NCBI RefSeq assembly: GCF_019112545.1
Contig: NW_025064949.1
Coordinates: forward strand, 129,607 to 144,709
Source: Guyanagaster necrorhizus
Taxonomy: Eukaryota > Basidiomycota > Agaricomycetes > Agaricales > Physalacriaceae
Direction: 5' to 3'
DNA length: 15,103 bases
The position numbers were made by a program, and so were the translations under genes. A model generated the notes under the pieces. It searched no databases and had not been told where the DNA came from. It saw nothing but the letters and a program-made list of their open reading frames with translations. This document shows, piece after piece, positions 1-8,641 of this stretch; position 1 is the stretch's first letter; each line of letters opens with the position of its first letter.

Positions 1-134
1 GATGAATAATGAATGTAAATCATTGGGCCGTTGACTTGTGTGCAGTGGATAGGATTAGTGTCCGACCAGGGAACCATTGTAGGCGAAATGGTGAGTTGTT
101 CATCACCAACAGCTGTCGTAGGACTGAGTCCCAT
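1..134 (-). CDS. Possible N-terminus of an unassigned protein, cut by the left edge
   Basis: On the minus strand an ATG at 134-132 opens a frame that stays open to the left edge (44 codons). It starts MGLSPTTAVGDEQLTISP and has an ordinary amino acid mix with Trp, Cys and several Pro. An in-frame TAA lies two codons before the ATG, so this ATG is the natural start if the frame is real. I recognise no family. It would be divergent from the SOD pseudogene to its right. It is short and has no second line of evidence, so it could be chance. Confidence 0.3.
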   Translation of the reverse strand, partial: MGLSPTTAVGDEQLTISPTMVPWSDTNPIHCTQVNGPMIYIHYS

Positions 135-679
135 TAATTACAGTGTAGCAAGGAATATTGTATGAACTGTTCAGCGCCAGAAGGAGTAGACAGCAACTCA
201 TGATATGACAGCCAGAACGAAGGAAGCTAAGAAGCTCGATCCATCAACGTTCTGACTCGGAAGTGATGAGGAGTTGCGAGACTGAATTCACTGATCTTTG
301 GGATAGAGAATTTCCGGCCTGGTGATTCAGACTAATGAGGCTTCCTGACAAAATTTTCGGTGTCATTAAGATGCCGAGGGCTGGTTGGCATGCGCCACTG
401 AGCTTGAGGTGGGAGAACAAGCATCCTGCAGATGAGCCTATGGTGTAATTGCTATAAAACTACCTAATAATATACGCACATTTCAATCGGCTCTCCACCT
501 GCTTCAGTTTCCTAGTCATCTGCTCTTTCACCCATCCAAGAAACTCGTGTTTCAAGCCCGCCCACACGACCTTTCTCAGCCTTGAGTAGTTTTTCCACTA
601 TCAAAGGACTCGAGCACAACGACCCATTTTTTCCCCTTAGACCGTATGAAGATGAGCCACGAATGCTGACTATAAACAT
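135..679. other. Gene-poor spacer with a possible promoter of the SOD pseudogene
   Basis: I see no coding frame here. A TATA-like TATAAAA lies at 453-459. It is followed by a pyrimidine-rich plus-strand stretch at about 490-600, as is common around fungal transcription starts. Both would suit the Cu/Zn SOD pseudogene that begins near 680. No other structure was found. Confidence 0.3.
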
Positions 680-1230
680 ACGAAGGCCGTCGTCGTCTTA
701 AGCGGACTAAGTCCAGTCAACGGCACGGTCATATTCCAGCAATCCGGCAATGATGGACCGGTTCATGTAACGGGACGCATTGTAGGGCTATATCCCTCAG
801 CCTTATGAGGTTTCCACGTCCAGGACGTCCAGCATTTCTTTTGCCTTCGCCGCCCCAACTGCCCCGTAGCACCTCCGGGAACCTCACAGACAACTGCACA
901 TCAGTGGGAGAACATTATAACTCATTCAACACGCACGGTGGTCCCACCGATCCCATAACCAAAAGGCACGTAGGCGATCTCGGAAATATCCAATCGGATG
1001 GGAGCGGTGTTACGGTGCTGGATATTACTGATGAGATTATTTCGCTGAATGGGCCACTGAGCATTATCGGGTACGTTTTCTTTCCGTGAGGTTTTTATGA
1101 AGGTATTGACTTGATTTCCTAGACCTTCCATGGTCGTTCATGCGGGGACAGATGATCTGGGGAAGGGCGGGACGAACCTGTCGTTGACGACTGGAAATTC
1201 TGGGGGAAGAGTCGCGTGTGGAGTTATTGG
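680..1230 (+). pseudogene. Cu/Zn superoxide dismutase pseudogene
   Basis: Three plus-strand blocks read as a Cu/Zn superoxide dismutase, which converts superoxide to hydrogen peroxide and oxygen. Block 1 (680-822) starts TKAVVVLSGLSPVNGTV and reaches the FHV metal-site motif. Block 2 (870-1070) has NCTS, GEHYN, NTHGGP and KRHVGDLGN. Block 3 (1123-1230) has [13 protein letters not shown] and ends ACGVIG. The His and Asp metal ligands and both disulfide cysteines are still encoded. The intron at 1071-1122 is canonical. There are three lesions. No in-frame ATG precedes the first block: the family start position reads ACG at 680, and stops lie upstream. A TGA at 806-808 falls just before the FHV motif. 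The first intron (823-869) would start with GG instead of GT, although its TAG acceptor is intact. The last few C-terminal residues could not be placed. The mild decay suggests a recent loss, or less likely assembly errors. Confidence 0.85.
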
Positions 1231-1531
1231 TACGTGTTCTTGTAGGTGTTTTCGCGATGCGTCTCTGATACAGAGAACCTTTCTAGGATTGTCGTAGTGC
1301 CGAGCTTGAATTGGACCTTTTTTGCTGTGTGAATATCTTACTGTTCCCTTACACTCCCGGCAGAGTGTCGTTGTTATGGACATCACTTGATCACTGTCCT
1401 GCCACCCTAATGCTAATGAAATCGACTGTTTTTGTTCGGATCATTTTCGAGCACTGTTTGAAATTCAAGGTCACAACATGATGCATGATGGCTTCTTTCT
1501 TTTTAAAGCAGACCTTCTTTTCCGTTCTTCA

Positions 1532-2129
1532 CAGCTTCCACCTTTCCTCGTGTTCTCTATGAACAGACTCAGGAATTATCCAAAGAGCGCCCGAGTCAAG
1601 ATCCGAATCGTCAAGGAGATTCCGGCACCCATTCCGCCCCTTACCTCAACACAGCCTATTCCGTACGAAGAAGAATCAAGACCAGATGCCTCATATCCCA
1701 AACAAATCACCAGACACAAGTCGCGTCCTCGTCTCTGTGGAATGTGCGGCCCAGGGGGGTGCAAGTGGCATTTCTTCTACCCGTTCCAGACGATCGTCGC
1801 CATCCACGAAATTCTTCCGTTCGAGGAGGCCTTTGGACGGTCTCTGTACGTTAGCACTGTCCTAACTGGCGTTGGCATTCTAACACCTTTTCAAGTATCA
1901 ACGGTGTTCTCGGGCCACCCACCCCTTCGCTCGCGGAACCAAATCCCATATCGCTCACGGACTTGCAGAAGGAGACATTCCGCATGACGACTTCGCGCAC
2001 GAACAAGGACCCAACGTTTGCTACCATCAAGACGTTCGCGTTCGCGTTCTCGTCTCCGTCGTGCCAGGACGACATAGGACCTTGGGCTCAGAGCCAAGAC
2101 GGCAGGCTCGTTTGTTCCGGATGTGGGTG
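1532..2129 (+). pseudogene. Unassigned coding-like frame interrupted by one TAG
   Basis: After a good acceptor (TTCTTCACAG, ending at 1531) one plus-strand frame runs about 600 bases with a single internal TAG at 1853-1855. It contains stretches such as RVLYEQTQELSKERPSQD before the stop and LTDLQKETFRMTTSRTNKD after it. It ends at a TGA just after a Cys-containing segment (VCSGCG). I recognise no family. Another frame (1478-1987) is open without interruption over much of the same span. I cannot prove which is real, so this call is weak. The unit may be a second decayed gene behind the SOD pseudogene. I saw nothing in 1231-1531 apart from this possible upstream intron. Confidence 0.3.
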
Positions 2130-2618
2130 AGGATATAATTCGACTACTTGGGTGGACCATCGTGATTCCTGCTCGGGAATAGAAGACGTGATTTTGAGGT
2201 CTGTGGTTGATGTATGGGAGATCGAGGTGAGGATGAAGGCTCTGTCATAATATCACAACATGGTGTGTCAGCATCGCAAATATATTTTTATTGTGTGGAA
2301 TACACACAGTGCGGCCAAGCAGGTCAGGTGTGCCCAAGACGCGTCTTTATCGCGTCGTTGACCACGACCACGTGATTTTGTTTGTTTCGAAATTGAAATT
2401 CATTGCCCCTTTTTCATCAAGGAAGTACTATCTTTCCTCCATCCTGTCAGTGGTTCAGGTTCACTGATAGGCCACGCTGTATTTCATTCTCAAATCCAAA
2501 AAAGCGTTGGTTCAGAAGATTTTAAAGCGCTGTTGCAAATTTCTTGCAGCTGTCACTCCAGACGGAATCCACCGGCGCTCGTACCTGTAATGGTGTTCTA
2601 GGTCCTATGCGGTATTGA
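2130..2618. other. Spacer with no feature found
   Basis: All six frames are broken at short intervals. I recognise no RNA gene, repeat or promoter element. The stretch is moderately AT-rich around 2270-2500. Confidence 0.4.
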
Positions 2619-2795
2619 TCTTCATCCTTTAAAGCCCCACCAGCGTCGCTGTCCTCTCGCATCAAGGACCTCTTGCATTGCAATGGCCCGCTCCTGGATG
2701 CCGAAAAAGCCGATTTACGTACATTAGTCGATGAATCATCCTCTACTCTAGCAAATCTGGACAAACAGCTCATCGAAGCTGTAAGGAATGAATGA
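2619..2795 (+). pseudogene. Fragment resembling the N-terminus of an Agaricomycete F-box protein
   Basis: A plus-strand frame reads SSRIKDLLHCNGPLLDAEK and continues with a Leu-heptad-like segment ending LANLDKQLIEAV. The pattern of a short basic-hydrophobic lead, then an acidic helix and a coiled coil with Ala/Leu/Asp, is how many mushroom F-box proteins begin, just before the F-box itself. Here no F-box motif (LPxE-type helix) follows. The frame stops at TGA 2793-2795, unless GTAAGG at 2781 is a donor. An in-frame TGA lies upstream and no ATG is available. I read it as a relic. The family assignment comes from pattern memory and is uncertain. Confidence 0.4.
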
Positions 2796-4954
2796 GGCTT
2801 ATGTCCATCATTTTTCCATTTGTCATCTTATGCTCCTCAATATGCCGGAGGTTTACTGCTTCTTACCTGACGTACCCCGCTCTCAGTTGGATGGTGGCGT
2901 CTGCAATCTAATGGACTTTCTGCTTAAGCTGTCCTATCAAGAGACGTGGCATGGCCATGGAACCTGTATTTGATTCCTACGATGGATCGCCACCAAAACA
3001 AAATTCTTCGGTAGGACCTGCGCCATATGCCAGAGGAATGATGGGACATTATGATGCGGTATGTTTCTAGATCCTGTAACACTCTGCTGAGCCCCCATTC
3101 CTTTCAGAAACGTGCATCATAGACTGAAAAGGTGTACATTTTCGACTTGCATCAAGAAGACTTTTAATGGCACGTTTTTCTTTTTCTTTGATGTTCTAAC
3201 TACTGCTTAGCAGTCCGTTTTGAAGATTTTTATTGATAGTATCTGCGAGTGGCTCAGAGAAGTCGGAGATGCTTGTGCTAGCCCAGGATGACTTCTAGCT
3301 GGGATACGCAGCTTTTTGGTCCGCTTCTGAAGCCCTTTGCAAGTTGCATGTCGAGGCTAATGAACATAAGGTGCATCGGACCCCAACGGTGAACAGAAGA
3401 AAAATTAAAGTCCTGGATGGCAGATAAATACCTGGTGCACTCAGACTTTTTAGGTTCTGAGCCTTCAACATTACAAGGCCATCGTGGGAGAGGACGCCTC
3501 ATTCGTGCCACCGTTTCTAGCGCCATTTCATGCGGCCTTTGAACCCATCGCTGGGACCTACGCGTACGAATGACTCCTTTCAGAAAAGGAGAAGGGACAA
3601 ATTGGTCTCGCCACTCGCCATAGGACCTAGTCCTCACTGAGTGTCAGCGATTACCCCACAAAACAGGAATAGTGTTCAGGGCTACCTTCTTTAGCACATT
3701 CGGCTCTGCATCCACGCATCGCATGGGAGCGCTGCTGTACTGCACCGTGGCGTACCCAACGAGAGTAGATCTGGTCGGGTAACACGGCGAGTTCGGAGTC
3801 CTTATCTTTGACATTTGTTCCTCAGAATAATGTTCATAGTTCTGTAGACGTTCCAGAGGTAAGAATGCAAATCATTTTCACATGGCACATGTTGGTACAT
3901 CCTTTCTCTTTGTGGAAACGCTGTTGACGCATTCCGGTAATAAGGTCAAATTCCAAATCAAAGTGGCAGGCTTAAAAGGCGAAGTGGAGCCGCAATAAAC
4001 GGAAATCCCATTTTGTCTCGTAACGTCACAAGTTTCTAGGAACAGTCAAACAAGCATCGTAGGTGTCGCTGCATTGAACATTTGTCCTTCTCTTTTCTAC
4101 AAAACGGGTTTTTAGAACACTACCACAGCACCCTACCAAGATCTAGATCCAGGAGACATAAAGCTTCGGTACGAATTCTCCTCGCAATCTCAGCGCTCAG
4201 TTTGAGAGTCTAGAACGTTTGCGAAAAACCGGTAAGTGAGTCGTAAGATGGTTGTCAGTTTGATCATTCTTTCTAGACTTTCTCCACCGATCGCGATAAA
4301 ATTTCCTTCTTGTGTGCCTAGATGAATCGTCCGTCACTGTCCGTTGAATAATATCAGTATGCGGTAGGTTTGTGCAACAATTAGCTGACGGTATGACCAT
4401 GTGCGCAGATGCAGAAACTCCGGTGTTTTCTTGTCAATGCGATGATGCCTCGCTCAACGAAATGCATTGTCCTTGTGCATCTGAGCACCGTTGACTTGAC
4501 GGCAACCTGTGACCATGTGTTTTTCGGCACCGAAATGTTCATTGGACGCGTGTCTTATCGTGCCAATGATACCCCAACTATAAGATAGTTCTATGGAAGT
4601 CATTGCTGCCCTGAGAGCTCCAATTTGTTTGTATGTCGTTTTCTTATTTTCCAAGCTAGATCCTGAATATGATTAGCAGATGCGAATATACGCACAGGAC
4701 ATCTCATGCTCCTGATTCCCTCAGAATAATTTTCTCCTGAATGAGAATGACATGGAATGCTGAGAAGTGCAAAGCAAGAGCTCGGACCTTGTTCGGAACC
4801 TATTCCCTCGTAACACTATTTTCCCCCTCGGCGCTTTATTTGACTCTGCTGCAAATCATACAGCGAAATGGAGAGAACTAGTCGTCAGATCCTCATACCG
4901 ATGTTGAGAACCCCCTAAAGTCATGATATGATCATCACAACATCGCCGGTCTCG
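2796..4954. other. Long stretch without a convincing gene; scattered coding-like scraps
   Basis: No frame here forms a consistent gene. Two scraps look coding-like on the plus strand. One, around 3680-3780, reads through a Phe-rich segment. The other, 4788-4907, starts LVRNLFPRNTIFPLGALF, contains AKWREL and ends at TGA. The latter resembles the C-terminal repeats of mushroom F-box proteins, so 2619-4907 could be one heavily decayed F-box gene. An intron-like piece, GTAAGTGAG to TTTCTAG, lies at about 4231-4276. The minus frame at 3278-3637 has no recognisable content and I treat it as chance. Confidence 0.3.
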
Positions 4955-5925
4955 CTGTCTGCTTGTTGTAGTGGTGGACTGCATCCATTGTAAGCCTCAG
5001 CTAATCTCACAGTCTAGCCTGACTTCAGCAAGCAGGGCCAGATAACATTACATCACCAGTGACACAGGCATGTTGAAGGGGCCTGGCAGTCATGGAAACT
5101 GCTGCTGCTGCAAAGGCCTCATCTGATTTGATTTGATCTCTATTTCTATGTAGAAAAGGGCAGTGGTACAGTGGTGCTACAAATGGTGTGAATGACAATT
5201 ACTTATTTGGATGTTCTTCAATTTGCTCCTGATTCTCTGATAGCAGTCAACTTGTAAATGAAGTAATAGAGTTTGGCAGCTGGAGACTTTCAAGTTTTCC
5301 AGGAGTGTCAATGGCATCAGCCCAAATTCATGTGCCATCTTCAGAGGTGATAACCCTGAGCTGTTCTATGTATTTTCCCATTTGAGCCATAAAAGTGTGT
5401 CTCAGTTTCTCTGCCATATCTTTCAAAGACTTAATGCTGATATTTATGCATCAAATACATAAGATGCAGCTTCACCTTAAAATTTCATAGCAGTCAGTCA
5501 GAATCAAAGAAATATGAGTCTTCACAAAATAACATTGGAAAAACCTTAGATATAGGCTGTGTGCAACCCTCTTCACAAGTCAAGATGCTGATTGTCAGAA
5601 GCTCATTTTTTGGATCTATCTCTAACCTTGCATTCTCAACTGAGAATCTGTGCACTGTTCAGAGAAATGAAATCAAAGTGATGATAGAGGATAAGTCATA
5701 ACTCCTAACTTGAATCCCAGATGAAATGGTTGTTAATCTTCTGAGAATCTGATGCAAATACATTTATTCTAGATCATAAATGCAAGAGTAACAGAACTTG
5801 CTCTTTGAAATCAGTGAACACTTCTAGAAAAGGAGAAAAAAGAATCATTTAAAAATCAGGAGTAAGTAGAAAGGCTGATAATTTACAATGGTGAGAAAAG
5901 GTGTCAACATCTAAGTCCTGTGAAC
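4955..5925. other. CpG-free block of 971 bp, probably an old methylated repeat
   Basis: Between the CpG at 4953 and the one at 5926 I find no CG dinucleotide on reading every line. TG and CA are abundant and the block is AT-richer than its neighbours. At this base composition a few tens of CpG would be expected. CpG density is normal to the left and again from about 6361. This is the mark of long-term cytosine methylation followed by deamination. In basidiomycetes such methylation falls mainly on transposable elements. No terminal repeats or target duplication could be found, so the element type is unknown. Confidence 0.7.
5199..5763 (-). pseudogene. Decayed coding remnant inside the CpG-free block
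   Basis: Two minus-strand frames look strongly coding. The first runs 5763 to 5485 and begins MYLHQILRRLTTISSGIQ. It has internal TGA at 5659-5661 and 5494-5496, and ends at TGA 5485-5487. The second runs from about 5420 to TAA 5199-5201, begins DMAEKLRHTFMAQMGKYI, and has TGA at 5328-5330 and 5247-5249. All four internal stops and the one closing the first segment are TGA. That is what CGA codons become when the CpG cytosine deaminates, and it matches the total lack of CpG here. The two segments are in different frames and may be separate exons or split by an indel. I do not recognise the protein. A transposon-borne gene is plausible but unproven. Confidence 0.5.
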
Positions 5926-5969
5926 CGGAAGAAGTAAAACTCTAAAACCCGCTGACCTGAGAGAATCGT

Positions 5970-5974
5970 AAAAA
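5970..5974 (-). terminator. RNA polymerase III terminator of the tRNA
   Basis: A run of five T on the minus strand starts 16 bases after the tRNA 3' end. This is the usual Pol III stop signal and supports the tRNA call. Confidence 0.6.
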
Positions 5975-5989
5975 TCCATGTTTATTCAA

Positions 5990-6082
5990 CGACCATGCCG
6001 AGACTCGAACTCGGAATCTCTTACTTCAATCTAATTTACACCAGACCAGAAACTAGCGCGTTAACCATTACACTACACAGCC
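5990..6082 (-). tRNA. tRNA-Gln(CUG), probable, with intron
   Basis: Read on the minus strand, the 5' acceptor strand GGCTGTG (6082-6076) pairs with CATGGTC (5997-5991) with three G-U pairs, and G at 5990 is the discriminator. The D arm is GTGT/ACGC with the loop AATGGTTA (B-box partner A box region). The T arm is CCGAG/CTCGG around TTCGAGT, a clear B box. The anticodon loop reads TTCTGG, giving CUG (Gln). A canonical tRNA is 73 nt, so the 93 nt length implies an intron of about 20 nt after position 37. With that intron the 3' anticodon stem (GTAAG) has one A-A mismatch and G-U pairs. An alternative 3' stem (ATTAG) pairs better but leaves an over-long variable region. The tRNA is solid, the isotype likely, and the intron limits uncertain. 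Confidence 0.7.
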
Positions 6083-6186
6083 AACAACATTGATCCTTTT
6101 ACAGTTAATATACTATCAGAGCACACCTTTTCACCTTTTCAATTGAAAAATAAGAGTATAATAAGGTTCCAAATGCTGGTTCCTAC

Positions 6187-6617
6187 TTACTCCCTCAACA
6201 TCTTCAGAATCTTGTTACTGAGGTACTGAAAGATCCCATCCTCAACTTCTGATGGGAACATTTCGGTTAATGAGCCCCTCCTAATCCCATGCACAAAGTA
6301 CTGCAACTACCCACTCTTATCTTGCATGGTCCTCAAATAGACCCAGGAGAACTTCTTCATCGAGAGCGTCTATCCATTGAACCTCTGTTTCTCCATCCAA
6401 ATAAGCTCGGCTATTGTACCTTTGGTGAATTCCCTCATCTCAGCGTCGGCCTGCGCTAGCGAAGCCCGAGTCCCACCTGACCTGCGTACGAGTTCGCGTT
6501 TGCCTCTGTGTGCAAAGATGCTGCAGGTGGATTTGTGAGATACAAACATGGCGAAATAACTTACACTTCATCGTAGCCAAATCCCACCCTTTCATTCTCA
6601 GCCCCATAGAGCGGTAC
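6187..6617 (-). pseudogene. Unassigned gene with two in-frame TAG stops
   Basis: A minus-strand exon at 6617-6565 (containing YGAENERVGFGYDE) joins through a canonical 59 bp intron (6564-6506, GTAAGT to CACAG) to a long second exon. The second exon reads RELVRRSGGTRASLAQADAE, then TIAELIWMEKQRFNG, TAG at 6372-6370, SMKKFSWVYLRTMQDKSG, TAG at 6309-6307, and ends LSNKILKMLRE with TAA at 6189-6187. The frame holds across both stops for 106 codons, which argues for a once-intact gene. TAG from TGG or CAG is a single transition. Its 3' half lies in CpG-poor DNA, so the same decay may have touched it. I recognise no family. It follows the 217-codon gene on the same strand and could be a continuation of an older, larger gene. 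Confidence 0.5.
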
Positions 6618-6765
6618 GAGTATTCATCTCGTGATACCCCATGCACCTCAATTCGACCTGGTCCATCGGCATAACGTAGAATACGCAATTGGCATTAATA
6701 CCCTAAGAGGACCCACAATAGAATACCATCAGTGCGACGATTCAGAAATAGACCGAGATCACCCG

Positions 6766-7739
6766 CTAACTGATGGATCCAAACACCCGTCCGTATAGCC
6801 TCTTCTGGGCTTCACGCCGTCTTTGAGATCCTTCAGCGGAATCTCGCGAAAGAATGAATCGCTTCATAGCTTTATATGTAACTAAAAGCTGGACGTCCGT
6901 ACGTGGCAACTTGACCTTCATCCAGAGGAAGTTCGAGTTGATAATGGTATGAGTGTTTCCCCACACCTTCGTATTTGGCGAGAACGGGTTGGGAGGGCTG
7001 GGAATGACGAGGATGTGCTTACTGTTCCGGTCCATGGATACGTCTGGCACCACCGCAGGCGGTACTTCTCTTCATGGGCAGTAGGAAAATGACGGAGCAG
7101 CTAAGAAAGCGATTGAGTCATTCTGTCCAGATATCAGCGGTGAAAATGAACTCACCATGCCCGCGTTTCTTCCTAAGAATATCAGTGGAGTTAAGGCACT
7201 GGCGGTGTACTCCATCTCGTCGATATCGGGCAAGACGGCGGTCTTAGAGTTCGCGCATTCCTGAGACAAATGTAGTGAGACGGGCAGGAGAAGCGAGGGA
7301 TGGGATTGAGGACCTGGGTACGAATGTTAGAGATGAAAACGGTAAAAGAGATCTCTACCGACAGATTTTCACTTGATGGATCCCTCAGATGAGCAATAAT
7401 GCTTGTATATTTGTCAAGCTTTCCAAGCTCGGATGGCAAGCAGACGTTTTCGATGAAGGATTTGATACTACACGTCGTCACTGAGATGAAAGGCGTGTCT
7501 GGGAAGCGAGAACGTCTTCTGAAAGCCATCAACAACGAGCAAATTGAACAGCATTTATTACTCACCATATAACATACCATTGGCTCCATTTCTGGCCCGT
7601 CGCCAAAGTGGGGCTTCCCGGGGGGCCAGCCTGAGTGGATATATGAAACAACAGTTCTCTTCGTTTAAAAGGTCTGCAGACCGTTGAGGCGAGCAGCAAA
7701 CGTCCTCCCACTCGACCCCGTGACAGTTTTCGTGTGCAT
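6766..7739 (-). CDS. Hypothetical 217-residue protein, seven exons
   Basis: A consistent minus-strand model is exons 7739-7682, 7630-7578, 7518-7474, 7427-7314, 7260-7156, 7100-7023 and 6966-6766. The introns are 47-60 bp, all GT-AG, and the frame holds throughout to TAG at 6768-6766. Donors include GTATGT, GTGAGT and GTAAGC; three are weaker (GTCTGC, GTGTAG, GTCCTC). The protein starts MHTKTVTGSSGRTFAARLNG. It has a Pro/Gly-rich segment (WPPGKPHFGDGPE), a central mixed alpha/beta-like part (LDKYTSIIAHLRDPSSENL), an aromatic motif RLRWCQTYPWTG, and a basic C-terminus (SQRRREAQKRLYGR). No signal peptide or membrane span is visible. I recognise no family. The ATG is the first in frame and a TAA lies upstream. 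The open spliced frame suggests a real gene; expression is unknown. Confidence 0.55.
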
Positions 7740-7740
7740 G

Positions 7741-8423
7741 CTATGACGTATGCGGTCGTTTTTCGGGTTTGGGCCCCATTACGAGCAAGATCGAGACTTT
7801 GTGTTCCCAGGGCATGTCAATACCTTCAGTCTTAGAAGTGCCTGCGGAGCTGTTTTTGTAACGTTCAATCGCGTCAGGAAGGGAAGGGCCACTGAAGAAG
7901 TAATTACCTTGGACGGCCTGATGCGTGGCTTAAAGGTGAGTGCAGCTAAGCATCGATTTGAGGAGATTGAGAATGCGTAGCTATGCTGTTCTGTGCTGTA
8001 GTTTTCTGGTCAAGTGGAAGTTGAGACATGGCAGTATTCCCCATTGGAGAATGAGATTCCCCCGCACTCGACCCTTCAAACAATGTCAGAGAGAAGTAAA
8101 ATGCAATTGATTTCGATAACATACCTCCGCTTGGCTTCAAAGAATGTTCTCCGACTCGAGAAGGAAGAGTATCGCCTCCTGCGTACATCCATTGGTTCAC
8201 CGATATCTCCATTTGTGTCAGAAATATCAGTCCGTGATTGAGGGAAATTACCGGGAACAGAAGAAGCCTTCCTTTTAAGAGTATTCGATGACTTTCCTTC
8301 TTGATTCTTGCCGGCAAAGAGTCGAACGTAAAATTCCAAATCGGAGTAAAAGCGAAGCTTCAGTGTGCACGTTGGAAAAAAATATCCGGCCCGGATTTTC
8401 CGGTCCATAATCCCACTTAGCAC
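7741..8423 (-). pseudogene. Coding-like minus-strand stretch, exon structure broken
   Basis: From ATG 8423-8421 a frame of about 100 codons contains KIRAGYFFPTCTLKLRFYSD, then a Ser/Arg-rich part (VRRRRYSSFSSRRTFFEAKR), reaching a good donor (GTATGT, about 8125). After an intron of about 50 bp, two frames are open; one is Ser/Gln/Pro-rich. Further on, a separate frame reads PDAIERYKNSSAGTSKTEG and then MPWEHKVSILLVMGPKPEK, ending at TAG 7743-7741. The pieces cannot be joined by plausible introns: one junction would need a 16 bp intron, and a TAG falls at 7980-7978. I read it as a degraded gene, or one whose introns I could not resolve. A plus-strand frame at 7750-7980 overlaps the same DNA. 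No family is recognised. Confidence 0.35.
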
Positions 8424-8641
8424 TGACTTGCAATTGGTTTGCGATCCCTACGGCTCAGTGTGTGAAAGGCTCTTCATCCGTGGAGAATAATTTACTCACT
8501 ACGCTTGGATCGTCTTATCGTCGCACGTGCCAAGGGAACGGAACTGAAGATATATTTGTGCTTGGATTCTCAGCCATACACGATAAGCAACAAAGCGGCT
8601 TCTAGCCCTGCCGTTATCATCACCTGTTTGCAATCCCTCTC

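Noticed and set aside
922..1386. Minus-strand open frames over the SOD pseudogene and its 3' flank
   Set aside because: The frame at 922-1131 is an antisense shadow of SOD-like exons that are recognised on the plus strand. The one at 1138-1386 overlaps SOD block 3 and then runs into unassigned flank with no recognisable content.
3278..3637. Minus-strand open frame of 119 codons
   Set aside because: No family feature, no intron support and an odd composition rich in Arg and Trp. It is probably a chance frame in non-coding DNA.
5101..5112. GCTGCTGCTGC microsatellite
   Set aside because: Fewer than four units, which is within chance.
4955..5925. LTR retrotransposon with terminal repeats
   Set aside because: I looked for direct repeats at both ends and for a tRNA primer site next to the tRNA gene and found none, so the block is left as an unclassified repeat.
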